In this document: piece by piece, positions 47,068 through 59,889 of the stretch
Layout: the number at the start of each line of letters is the position of its first letter
How positions within the stretch are numbered: position 1 is the first letter of the stretch
Assembly: GCF_041296385.1 (NCBI RefSeq)
Contig: NC_091033.1
Span: forward strand, 13,472,001 to 13,536,000
Source: Aphelocoma coerulescens
Taxonomy: Eukaryota > Chordata > Aves > Passeriformes > Corvidae
DNA: 64,000 bases
Direction: 5' to 3'
Translations under genes and position numbers: made by a program
The notes under the pieces: generated by a model
Told to the model about the DNA's origin: nothing
The model's input: only the letters and a program-made list of their open reading frames with translations
Database searches by the model: none

Positions 47068-50000
47068 GTATTGGGGGTGCAGTCAGCACCCGTCAGGGCT
47101 GTGAGTGCGCTGGTCCCCCCCAAAAGTGAAGGTGACAGGCATTCCCTTCCCAGCTCCCTGCCTCAGCTCCAGCCCTCACGTCTGCAGGAAGTGAGAAGAA
47201 AGCGCCCACACTTTCTTCTTTTTCCCCCAACCTATTAATTTGCTTAATAAATACAATCCCAGCTATGTTTTCTTCCTGCTCCTTCCCTCTGGAGCAGGAT
47301 GGAGCAGCAGAGTCCCCTGGCCATGGTGTGCCGTGAGCCCGCAGCACAGAGGATGTTTAGCAATTCCTGGGCAGAAGTGACAGGCTTTGGCACCAAGCGC
47401 TTTTGGGCCCTGGGAGATGCTCCACGGCGTGTGGCAGAGGTTCAGCAGTGATGTGCAGCTGCCTGGGGCTCCTGCAGAGGAGTTTCTCTGGCTTTTGTAC
47501 ACGAGATCTGTCAGGCTGGATGGTTTGCGGCAGGAGATGGATACCTGGGAGAGAGAGAGTTCACACGAGCCTGCCTGCAGCCACAGAATGGGACAGGGCA
47601 CAGGAACACCCATATTCCCAGCCTGCCCCTGACCTTGAGGCAGGGGATGACCACAAATACGACAACAGTTGCATTTGCCTTGGTCTGCTCATTCATAAAA
47701 CAAGGATAACAATCCCAGCAGTGGCCAGAGCTGGATTCTAATCCGATGGGACCAAGGCAGGAGTGGGAGCTGTGGTCCCGGGTCCCCATCTCTGTCCAAC
47801 GACCCCGAGGAGCCTCCTCAGGGCTCTGACATTTTGCCTGCAGTGCAATGATCATTCTGTTCTGGAGAGATGCTCTGACTTTTTAAATTCCCTCCTCTCT
47901 ATGTCCGTCAGGAGCTGTTAGCCAGAGTGCTGCTCCAAAGGCTGTCTGTCACTGCTGGACTGTGTGTCACCAAACTCAGCTCCCTCTTGCAGGGAACAGG
48001 CTCAAAATAAAAGAAGAGCAAAAACCCCCAAACAGTAAAAACACCACAATGCTAAAAGTCAGGATTCATATATTGGTTTTTTTTCTGAAAGTAAAACGAT
48101 AAACAGGCTCGTGGCACAGTAGACAAAATTCATATTATGAAAAATAAAGGTTGTCGATGATGTTTTATGCAGAGAACTGCTGGGGCACGATGGTGATGTT
48201 TGGGGAAGGTTCCTCCACAGACAAAGATGGGCACAGGTACAAAGGGTCTTTTCCATCCCTAAATTTGAGGGGTCTTGCAGCCTGTGCACCTTCAGGGTAC
48301 CAATTAAGTGTGTAAAGTGCATTTTTAAAAACACTCACTGCTCCATGTACATCCATAGATACACACAGACATGCCAAGTTTAAAATCCTGATAGGAAAAT
48401 TATCTAAACACCTTCCAAAATTATTTTGGGCACAATATAAAGCAGAGATGCAGACAGCAGGAGGGAATGAATTTACAAAGCAGCAGTCAGTTGCATTATT
48501 TCTAGTTACCTTTCACTCTTCAGGGGTGATGAAATGAGTAAACTGACCTTGATGTCAGGACAATGGGTCATGTGAGTTGAAGCTGAGGATTTTCCCTGTA
48601 GGCAATTTAAATAAGTAAAGAAAACATATTCAGTTACTCTCTTACTTCCACAGTCCAGTTTCTTGAAAACTCCTAATCCCTCTAAGTAGCCAGTTTCCCC
48701 TGGAGTTCTCCATCTCAGCTGGACAAAATCTGACCTGTATCACAAATGGGGGAAAAGCTCTCTCAAGGATTTGGTTTTGGTTACCCTTGCACACACATGT
48801 AGGGGCTGAGTGATTTTTTAAAATAGATTTATTTTTCCCATGCAAATCCATTTGTGAAATTTCCTGCAGCACTACTGCTGCAGAGGCACAGAGGAAATAC
48901 TCTGAGGTGAAAGAATTCACACTACTTTGAAGCCTCTTATCCAGTTCAGGTAGTTGCATGCAGGTGGGATTGCAGAGGGACACAGACTTGGGACGTCCAG
49001 GTGATTTTTCTTCTATTAAAAACCCACATTCTTCGCTCTTCAGCAACAAAACAGAGGCAATACAATTCGGGGTGCTTCAGTTCAAGTGTAAATTCAGGCA
49101 GCATTTCAGGCATCTTCATTTCTGGGCTGCCTGGAATTTAGGAGCCACAGTCCAGACACCAGCAGGCAACACAGTGCAAGCAGCTCTAAATCTCTTCCTC
49201 CTCCTACAAAAATCCAACACTGGAAAGCACTAAGGGTAAATTCACTCTGCCAATGCAAATGTATTGAAAATGAAGCTGACACTAACTTGCAGCAGTTTCA
49301 TGCTGCATAAGATGTCTTTTGCCCACACCATGGCAGCCTGACCTGGTCCATCATCCTGTTCCCAAAACCAATTCACAAAATTCACAATTCCAAAGCCGAC
49401 CCTAACCCCGTGGTTTGACTGACTCAGCAGAAAGGCAGCCCCGGTCCACACCGGATCCAGATCAAATTTGGACTGTTTGGTGAGCTGGGTGTCCAGAGAG
49501 CTGGGATTAACAACGCTGGGAGCCTGGCCTTGGACAGCAGCCGAGGGAAGCCTTGGAGGGATGTGAGAAGAGCTGCTCCTCCCTCTGGGACACAGGGAAG
49601 TTTTACTTTGGAGACCGGTGGGACAAGGGTCTGTCGAGGAACGAGAGAGAATTTGGAGGGCAGGAAGGCAGTTTTTACAGGTGACAGCCGGACTGGTGCA
49701 AGATGGATGGTTCCTTTGAGAGCCAGCCCTGATGCTGAGAGGAGAGGAACGAGGTCACCACTTCCTTGTGCCGGGCTGCATTAGAATTGAAAACAATCAC
49801 AACAGCGAAACAAAACCAGCTCAGCTCAACAGATGCAAATGCAGTGGCAGACACGGGCTCAAACCAGGTCAGGCTGCACCCATGCAAATGATGGGTTAGC
49901 CCAGAGCACGGCGAGGTGGCCAGGGCAGGGTGTGTGTGGGTGGCTGCAGAGTGACCTGAACCCAGCCCGGGCCGGGCTCTCGGGCACTGCCTGCCCGGGG

Positions 50001-53000
50001 GGAGCCTGGCACACCGCCCCGAGAGGCTGCAGGCTCCCAGGCCCCTCGGTGGGATGCGATTTTCCTTGGAGCCCGTGCCCATTGGCTCCGCAGGGAGGCT
50101 GCGAGCCGGAGTAGCCCGAGGGGAGCTTTGCCAGTAGAGCCAGAGCGATAAAGGGCTGCTCTTGTGTAAACACAGAATAGACCAGCTAAAGTGCTCTTCT
50201 GTCAGCGTAGCTTATCCCGGCAGGGCTCTGCCAGGGGAATCCTCGCTCCTTTCAGCCAGGCTGTAAATCTGTTGTGGTGTGGTTGGGAGCAGCATCACCG
50301 CAGACAGCACCGAGCTGTGCACCAGATCCAGGTTGTTCCCAATTCCCGAGTCACTGCGGTGCTCCCTGGTGGGGACAGGGATCTCTGCTCTGTCGCAGAC
50401 AGCACACAGAGACACCACAGGGGCTGGGGAAATAGGGCCATGTGTGAGGGTCCTCCAGCAATGCCCGGGCTCCTTGTCCACACCCGGGGCACCAGCTGCC
50501 ACCTGTGGCTCGTTCCAGCCCCGCCAGCCAAACCTCTCTGAGCCCACAGTGCCTTCTGGAGTCCAAACCTGGCTCTGCTTAATAACAGAGGGGTGTGGAT
50601 GGTCAAAGGGAGGCTTCCCAGTGCATGGGAGGGAGGGATGAGTTCACACTTCTGCTGCCACAGCGGTTGCCCAGTTGTGGTTCCCTGGGACACTGAGTGG
50701 AAGAGCCCCACGCTGTTGACTTCTCTGTATAAAACTCTGCTCTAACTGGGGAAGGGAAGGATCTGAGCACTCACCTATTTCAATCCTGAGCCCTCCCTCC
50801 CTAAAAACCTCCCTCAGGTTCTCGGGATATTGTGCCGTGCCCATGGTCTGTGGTGAGGATCCTGGGTGCACACAAGCAGGTGAGGAGAATTTACATCTTC
50901 AGCAGACCCAGACTGAAAATCTGCCAAGCTCTGCTTGTCTTCAGCAGCTCTGCACTACCCACACACGTAGGCAGCGCCCCGTCTTCCTGCCCCAAAAGTT
51001 TTGGGATGCAGTATTTCCTTGTTTAGAGTGGGGAAGCAGGAAACAGGGACATGTAAAGCATATCTACAAGCTACAAAACCTCCAGCTCACCCTGCCTCTG
51101 CCCCGAGCTGGCCAGATGTGACCTGGGAGCTCCGGGAGCCCTTGCTGTGCCTGGGACACCAATTCCCTCTGGAGCAGGCACAGAGCAGTGGCTGGAGGCC
51201 TCCCAAACCCACTGACACATCCAGCCAGCTCTGAGCAGGCACAGGGCGAGCTCTGCTCCCTGCAGACGTGCCCAAAGGGTCTTGCTCAACGCAGGAAGGC
51301 TGCGATGGCAGAGAGGCGATGCTGACTCCAAGCTCAGCCTCATTTCGTCCCTGGGATATGGAAAACCCCTGGGTGGAGGCTGTGGCTGTGTGGCCCCATG
51401 TGAGCTGAGCAAGAGGGTTCTGGCCAGGCTCCCCACGCACACACCTCGCTGGCGGGACAGCTCCTTGAGGCTCCGGTCTCAGAGCAGTCTACCTGCACCA
51501 TGCAATTGCTGCTCCTTGTAATTTTCCCTGAGCTGGTGCCATTGCAAATGCCATCCTTATCTCCCTAAGTACAGATCCTCTCCCGAGTCGTTTACAATGT
51601 CATACAGCAATTTGTTACATGAGCTCATTAAGTTTTTTAATGCATCTATGTTAATAGGCACATAAATATGGAAATCTTAATTTCAGACCTGTCTCTGAAA
51701 AGCATTAGCTGGGAAACTGGTCTGAGAAAAAGCAAACCAACCCCAGGAATACCCAAGGATTTATCCAGGGTTTGGGTATCCCTGTGATGAATGCAGCAGG
51801 AGTTGTGCTCCTCACTGATCGTCGTCTGTGACCCTTTAAAAGCTCATTCCCAACAGAGAACCTTCAGTTGCTTTGCTGGGTTCCTCCCACCCTCAGCAGT
51901 GCTGCAGTGACAGGCTATTTTTATCTCTATTATTTTTTTCTCTTATCACAGGTGGATGATTAGCACAAATAAAAGGGCTCTGGTTCTCCAAAGTAAACAG
52001 CGACGTTGGCTGCAGCCCAAGGACCTCCAGTGAACGACTGCAACCAGCAAAGTGCATTTAAAAAGGGTTCAGCAGAATTCCATCCATATTAATTTTCTGC
52101 ATCATTTATAGTAGTAAATACGATTTCAGGTGTATTTGTGTTTGGCTTGACACATTTAATTTGGTGATTTAACATGGGAGAGCATTTCCACACCTCATGA
52201 TCCTTCCCTGCAAGGATCCTGACAGGAAAGGAGCTCTCAGGCCAGGCTCCTCTGCTCTGGTCCCTCCAGTACAGCTTCCCCAGGAGCAGCTGTGCACTCT
52301 GCATTCATTCCATAGGCACCTCTGTGCCCCACCAAACACTCAGGGCCTGCAGAGGGAGTTGGCTGCTCCAGAGTAACACCCTGTGTCAGACTGTGCTGCC
52401 AGGAGATGCCAAATCCAGTCTGGAAGCATCCAGGGCCAGATGAGCCACTCCGTGGCCACATTGAAGAGAACTGGTTCAATGTTATGATGGTTTTTAAGGG
52501 GTGAGCTGGCTGGGCTGGTGCTAGAGCAGGGCAGAGCATTGTGCTGGTGTCACACCGTGTCCCCATCTCAGCAGGGATAAATAAATGTGTCCCTGCTCTC
52601 CTGGGGTGCTGCATGGGGCAGCAGTGTCCGGATTCACTGGCACTGCATGTGGCCTCAGGCTGCTCTTTTGTGGAGCACCAACAGCTCAGCAGTGCCAAAA
52701 AGGGAGCAGGGGACTTTTTCTCTTCCTTCTTTTTTTGAGCTCTCTCAGCAGCAGGATCCAGCTCCTGGCACATATTGGATCACTCCATGCATTGCTTCTG
52801 CTGTGTGAGTTTTCCGCCGCCTTAGTGAGTTAAAGTGGCCTCCAGAGGACTCCCATGGGGACCAGATGCCCAGCAGGGAGCTCCAGCCTTCAAAGCCTCC
52901 TTCCTCCTTGGCAGCTTCTGCTTTGCTTTTCCAGGTCAGCCCCCCAGGACATTAAAATACACTTCCCTCTCCCACCACTTTCCTTGCCGGGTAGAGAGAG

Positions 53001-54131
53001 AGGCGCCATTCCCAGGCACTGGATTTGGGAAAAACCTTTCTCCTGGCATAACTGGGACTGGAGGCACCTCTCCTGACCCCAGGCATGTCCTCAGCTCTGC
53101 GTTCTCCTGCCCGGCTTTCCCAGGAAAATGCTGCCAATCTCTCTGCAGCTCCCACCCCTGCAAATGGCACCTCGTGTCATTGTCATCGATTGTGAAATAT
53201 TGCAAATTGCTAATTAGGCAATAATGACCGATGGGAAGGGCATATCCCGGCTGTTAACTGGAAGCTCCTGACCTGGAAGGTTGCTATCAGTCACCCAGGA
53301 ATTACTAAAGCATGGAGGAGGAGAGAAGCAGACCAAAAAGAGCAAAACCCTCACTTTTTCAAGCGCTCCTCCATTGCCCTGCCCAGCAGGGAGGGAGGGC
53401 AGGCACCAAACCCTGGCCCAGGCTGCCCAGTGCTGCTCTGGTTTCTGCCCCTCTTCTCCAGTTACTCCCATTTCCCAATTAATCTCTGTGGTCATGAAGA
53501 AACAGGACATTAAATATTCAAGGATTAGCTCTTTTTTTTAATATATAGCTAAAAGGTGAAGCTGCAATTAGCACTAAGCTGGGCCTGTGTGTATTGATCC
53601 CTCCCCACTTCTAAAGGGAAGATTTACACCTACTCCTCTGGTTTCAAATTGGGACATTTCTCCCATTTCACCCCAGTGCCGGCTCTGCTCTCCCTGACAG
53701 GCGGCTGCAGTGGCTTCAGCAGGTTAATTAAACTGTGAATTACTGCCTGTCCTCAGGGGTGACCCTACGAAACCCCGTGGTTGTGTTTCTGCAGAGGAGC
53801 ACCTCTGGTTAGAGAGACACAGAGCTCCTGGACCTCTTCAGGCTGGCCCTGGGCCAGAACTCACAGGCCAAGTCTGAGGGACAAGCAGCAACAAAAATTA
53901 ACATCCCCATGCCCTAATTCCCCACACAGAGCCTGGCAAATGCACACTGCTCTAAATACAAGCAAAAGAGAGCCAGAAGGGAGCAAAGAACCTGTCAGAC
54001 ATGGGGTGGGACCCCCTCTTTTCCTGGCGGGGAGGACGCAGGTGCTTGGATTTTTACCTGAGTCCCCAGCTCAGACAACAGCACAGGGCCAGAAGGCTGA
54101 CACGGAGGGGACCCTCCCTCACTCCTCTAAA
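47068..54131. other. Gene-free upstream flank, no feature recognised
   Basis: Moderately GC-rich intergenic sequence with many short overlapping open frames on both strands and no recognisable domain. A short AT-rich patch at 51560-51720 with several TTAAT words has enhancer-like texture. Confidence 0.55.
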
Positions 54132-54272
54132 TCATGGAATCACAGAATGGTTTGGTTGGAAGGGACCTTAAAGCTCATCTCATTCCACCCCCTGCCATGG
54201 GCAGGGATGCCTTCCATAGACCAGGTTGCTCCAAGCCCATCCAAGCTGGCTTTGGACATGTCCAGGGATATA
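54132..54272 (-). mobile_element. CR1 LINE 3' fragment
   Basis: Read on the minus strand this is a CR1 3' end: TTGGAGCAACCTGG, GGCAGGGGGTGGAATGA, TTTAAGGTCCCTTCCAACCA and the tail CCATTCTGTGATTCCATGAT. It is 5'-truncated to about 140 bp, and its truncated end abuts an ATCT microsatellite. No coding capacity. Confidence 0.92.
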
Positions 54273-54279
54273 TTAGATA

Positions 54280-54282
<3 letters not shown>

Positions 54283-54325
<43 letters not shown>
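54283..54325. repeat. (ATCT)n microsatellite
   Basis: About ten tandem ATCT units directly beside the truncated end of a CR1 fragment, preceded by the related words TATATTAGATATATT. Confidence 0.95.
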
Positions 54326-57300
54326 TCAATTCCTTACGGTTGTACCTTGGTAAAAACAGTAAAAATAAGAGAAATCAGAAAAGTCGATGAGAAGGTGTAG
54401 AATTGTCAAAGGCAGCTTTTGTCTCACCTATGGAGGTGTCCAGAAACATTCACCAATTCCCAAAGACCTCCAGGATCACAGCTCTGAGATGTCTCCAGAC
54501 AAGCAGGAGTGAAGGATCATACACAAGAAGCAGATTTCATGGTCAAGATTAGCCCTCGGCTAAAGAAACAGTGGTGAAATTACAGAGGAAATGTCAGGTG
54601 CAGAGCTTTAAAGATTCAGACTTTTTTTTGGAAAGTAAAATTAGCTAAAAGCTCAGCCCAAAGTTTGCAGCCTGTTTGTGTCACCCTATCCTTGGCATAT
54701 CTGCAAACAGGATTGCTGCACCTTGCTGGGACTGACAGGCAGAGCTGGGCAGCACAGGAATTCCATCCTCAGTAGCTTTGGGGAGAAGATGACAGCAGCC
54801 AAAAAGAATATTGAAGAATTAACCCATTCAATCAAACTGGTTTTTTTTAAAGTAGTATTTGCTATTCCTTTTGCCCAAGGGATGCTCTGAACATCCCTGT
54901 CTAATACTCCCTGTATCCAAATGATGTCAGCTCATCTCACCTGGATGCAGGCACGAGGCAGGGTGCTCCTCTCCTTCCCTGTCCAGCTTCATCTCCCGTT
55001 CCCAGAAAAAGCAGGAAAGACCTGTTATCCTGCCTGGTGAACCCTGATTATTTCCTGTGAATGTTCAAGCCAATCATGATATGTTTGGCCCCAGAAGTAC
55101 CAGAACATGAGAGGCTTTTCTGGAACACTTCTTGGGGATCAAACCCCACTCAGTTTTTTCCCCGGGTGATATCATTCCCTTGGGTGGGGGTGTTAAACCA
55201 GCAGCACCAGTGGCAGAATGAAAGGAGCTGTTATTCTCCAGTGCAAGGATGTTTTCCCATTCTTCATGAGGAGCAGAAAGCCCTGGAAACTTATTAGGAA
55301 TCATACAAAGCAGGATTTATATGCAGCCTAGATTGATGAGCCATGTTAGGCTACCTTTTAAAAAAATCACAAAGCAGCCCACACCCAGCACAAATCAGGG
55401 GAATAAAGGCTTTTAACAGACAGTCTGTGAATTCTTTAAAAAATATTCCATCCTGCCTCTACAAAAGGTTGGTGAGGAATTTACAAACGTCCTAATCCCC
55501 CCCTAATCCTTTAAAACGCAGAGCTGTGATCACAGATGCTGTTGGGTGATTATGTGTCCTCAAGGGCTTGTTTGGATACTTATTTAAGAGATACCAACTC
55601 ACTTTTGTCACAGAGAGCCAACGTGGCTTGATATGTTTTTGTTGCACATTCTTCCGAAAAGAAACCCCAGGTCTGCTTGGAAAGGCAGGTCACCCCCATC
55701 CCATGCCACTGCCACAGCTTTTGGGGACAACCAGAGCTCTTCTCCATGGATGAGGTCATGTAGTTCATGTTCATGGAAGATGCAAGTGCAGAATCTCCTC
55801 TCCTTCCTCTCAGCCTCAGCTGCTTCTTCTTTGCAAGTGGGGAGAACACTGGCTCATCTCATTTTTAAAAGTATTTCAAGACCTACGCAGAAGGAGCTCC
55901 AGAGAAGGCACAGTGTGTTATTACACTGGTGGTGCCTTCAGCAAGCTCTTAATGGAGACTTTGGCTGTTTTGTGAGTGATATTTCTGTGTGCACAGATAA
56001 CCAGGGCAGAGCCGGCTTTTAACTGCTCATATGTGTTTAATTAGAGTTGCATTTTTAATCCTTTTAATTTGTATCTCTTTCTTAATAACCTCAGTTTGGC
56101 AAGGGTTGAAAAGGAATAAGTGCCATTTGAATATTGGGTAAAACTTGGTAACAGCTGAGCAGATTGTTTAGCAAAAAGGTTGCAGAATGTTCTTTAAAGA
56201 CTATGGGTAACAGTTGTAGCTAAGACGAGGTTTGCATCCTTTGAGAATAATTTCAGAGCAGCTTAATAAAAACACTCTGGAGCTCAATATATCATCCAAG
56301 GTACGGGATGTTTATCAAGGTTATTGGTCTGTAATCTCCAGGCAGGTAAGATCACAGCAACATCGATATCTGCAACACAGTTCTGAAATCTCAATGCAAT
56401 CACGCTATAAATTCATATTTAACTTTTGAGCCAAAGGAGAAAAAGTCATTGCAGACTACTGCAATCCCTGCTGATGAAAGGAAACATGCTCAGAGGTTAA
56501 AAATCCTATGGGGATGCTCCAAGCTGAATAAGTGAAAACAGTTTCAATAATCTCTAAATCTGGAACCCAGCTCTGTTGGGGAGGAATGAACCCATTTCAC
56601 AAGCACTTGCTGCTTTGCTTCAGACAAATCTGAAATTTCATTAAAAAAAACCAAAAAAACACCTCTCATTAAATACAGAGGAACCTGAAAAGAAGAACCT
56701 ATAAAATCAGCAAATCCAGTTGCAAATTCTACCATGAATTTTACCCAACACTGAGGATGGGTCTCAGCCCCTGAGACAGACCAGACTCCTCAGGCAGGTG
56801 GTTTCTGCTTGAGAGGAAACAAAGCAAAGAGATCGTGTAAAAAGATCACAGAAAAGCGCAGTGACTTTCAGAGGGACACTTTGGGTGTCTTGTGTGGCAT
56901 GATCTCCTTCTTGGCAGTTTTGCTGCACCATCAAAATCCAACATTTTGGTGTAAAAAATGACCACGCCGGGGCAGTGTCTGTGCCCTTCAGGCGCACACA
57001 CAGGGCTCTGCTGGCTTTGCTGTTTCTGACTAACTGCTAATCGAGGCCAGTTCTCAGCATGTTCCCCTTCAGTGATCCCCAGGCTCTCCCCAGTGCATGT
57101 GAGGGATCACCACACAGTGAATAAAAGTTTATTTTTCTCTGCTATCATGCACAGGTTGTTTGGAACAGGCCCGTGAAGCCCCAAGCTGGCTGGGAAGTGG
57201 AGATTTCAAAAAAGGACAAATGTTAAAGCAAGAGCTTAATTTGTGCTCTGGCAAAACACAGCATCCTTATTCTCAGGACAGCTCTCTCACAGGCAGCAGC

Positions 57301-58959
57301 ACTACAAGCTCACAACCAACTTCATTTTCCATTTCTGATGATGGAAGGGAAATATCCCAGCTTACAACCAATCCCCAGCCCAAGCTGCTGCACCAAAACT
57401 GGGCACCTCTCCTTCAGGAGCTCAAATCCAGCAGGAATTCTTGTTCCAGATGCAGAAGGCTCCCTGTTCCTCTCAGCCAGCATTCCTTCCCCTGTGAGAA
57501 CCCATGCCTACACTTCAATTCAATATAAAGGCAAGTCCCTGCACGAAACTTGTTGCAGGTGTTGCATATCTGCACGAAGTGATCTCCAACAGTCGTGTGA
57601 GCAGCAAGTTTGCTCCACTTTGATTCACTCTGACTCCTCCAATTTTGCCCCAGATTGTTGTGGCCACACAGCTCTGGGATGTTTTGAAATCAATAATCGT
57701 TGCTCTGGTCAAGCTTCTTGCTCAACACCGCTCTGTGTCTGTGCTGTCCCTGTCTGAGGGGATGTTTCGTGCTGGAGATTCTGTGATGCTTCCCAGAAGG
57801 CACCAGAGTTCTCAGACAAAATTATATAGTTTTCATAATTCCTTTTGTTCATCCCATCACTCGGTTGTTTTCATATGGACCATTTTCTGACTGGAAAACA
57901 GGGATAATCCCTGTGATCATGACATGCCACCAGCCCAGCAGAGCACACAGAATTCACCACAGCAGCGAGGGCTGAGCGGAAGCAGAGTTTTCTTCCACCC
58001 TGCCAGGAAAAAGCTCACTAATGTGCCACTGGAAATTCAGCTGTTGAGGAGAACCTCTGGCCAAAGAGGTGGAATTTCACCAGGCTGCTACTGGGCCAAT
58101 GGATATCCTCCCTTCAGAGGTGGCAGGTGGTGTGATGGCATCTGATGTTCTCGTGTTGGGGTACAAAGTGGTGACAAACACAAAGTGTGACAGACACAAA
58201 ATGACACCTTGGCACGTGCAGGGGGCTCAGAGGGGTGTCCTGCCTTTCTCTGTGCAGGTGGGGAGAGTTTGTTGGATCCTTCTGGAGTGGAACAGCGAAG
58301 GACTCCATTATTCTGGCTGTCTGAAGGGGAGCAGTTATCTCCAGCACAGCTGCAGGTGTATTCCCAAGGGAAGGATCCAGAGCAAAGGAGAACAGAGCAG
58401 CATGGATGCCCTCTACCATCCTGGAGTCAGGCCCTGCCTGTGTCCTTTCTGCTCTTCACCTTTTCCACTGCACCTCCAAAATGCTGCAACGGTCCACCCT
58501 TGTTAGGGATACAAACTCTGGGAATCCCTGCCTGCCTTGAAGTCCTTTCCTGGCAATATTATTTAGGCTGGTGTTGAAGCCGACATGATCAACTACACCT
58601 CAGTGAGGGTGTGATGGCCCCTGGGAGGGAGGAAGCAGGAGGGGATTGCATCTCTTAACTCACCCAGCCAGCAGTGCCTTTTCTTAGTGCTTTAGTTATT
58701 TTTTTAAACCAGGACGCTGCCACCTCTGTTTGACCAGACCTCAAACGCCAAGGGAAGATTGAAGCAAAATTTAGCAGCTTGTACCAAGCCCGGTGGGCAA
58801 CACAAGGAACATGACAAGAGCAGAGCTAGTGCCTCCCTGATTCATGGTCTGAAACCCTCCTCCAGTGCCAACAGCTCTGGTAGGTGCCAACCCCACAAGC
58901 AGCCAGATCATTGTGCCATCTTCTCCAAAAATCCTGCCCTGCCTTTGATATGTTAATCC
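54326..58959. other. Gene-free upstream flank, no feature recognised
   Basis: No repeat element, RNA gene or coding exon is recognised. Open frames are at most about 145 codons and have no family resemblance. Confidence 0.55.
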
Positions 58960-59560
58960 TGCGTAAGGCAAATTCCCCCATTAGAATATAGTCCATTCTG
59001 GTCTCCCTGCAATCTGCATGATCCAGTTCAAAGTTAAATTAAAAATCCCAACCTGTGTGAATGTTGCAATCGCATTATGAAATCTGTAAATCTATTTTTA
59101 ATGTCTTAATGCTGCTCTAGTTGAACAAGGCAAGGCGACTGCTGCCTGGCATTTGCTTTACACTTTTTTAGATTCTCATGTGCTTGTTAAATATTCACTC
59201 TGCAGCCTTTGCATTTCCAGTACTGCAGGACCCTAAAATAGAAGACAAGTTTTTCTTTCCCTCTTTTGTTTTTGAAATTCCAACTTGACTCTGGGATCTC
59301 TCCAAATCAAACGTGGAGCACTAAACACTGCAAGGAGAAAATGTTCCATATTAATACAGATGCCAGAAAATAGGATTTAAATCCCAAGTATGCAGCTATT
59401 TGCACTGTTTTTATGGGGTGACAGAGCCAAATATTCGATTTCATTTCAAATTTAAGATATATGCAATGTTAATTCTCTGAGTAGCTTGTTTTTATTAAGG
59501 AAATATTTGTACATTGCTGGAACAACTCTCCCAAATCAACATCTAACAGGACATTTCTTG
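58960..59560. promoter_or_regulatory. Candidate conserved non-coding block, upstream flank
   Basis: An AT-rich repeat-free stretch of about 600 bp with no supported reading frame, containing GTTGCAATCGCATTATGAAA (C/EBP/ATF-like), CAAAGTTAAATTAAAAA, and several TTTTTAAT/TTAATG words. Inferred from texture only. Confidence 0.2.
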
Positions 59561-59889
59561 GGGGAGTAGTTTGTGCTTTTCATTCGGATCTGGGATAGAA
59601 ACAAGCCCCAAAACACTGGAATTTTCTGTGTAACAAACCCTCTATTTTTTGACCAACTCACTTTGAAAAATCAGTGTATGAACCGTCAGATAAATCCTGC
59701 TGTTCTCACTTGGGAGTCATCCATGAAAAGTCGGGCACTGCCTCTCCCTCTTTGCAGCCCTTCTCTTTACCACTGTTAATGCTCCCCCACTCACAATTAC
59801 GATGAATTCCTCGGTTTTAAGTGCATACCAACATCATATGCATGAGAACAACGGAGACAGCAGGAAAGGACGGCAGAGACGACAGATTT

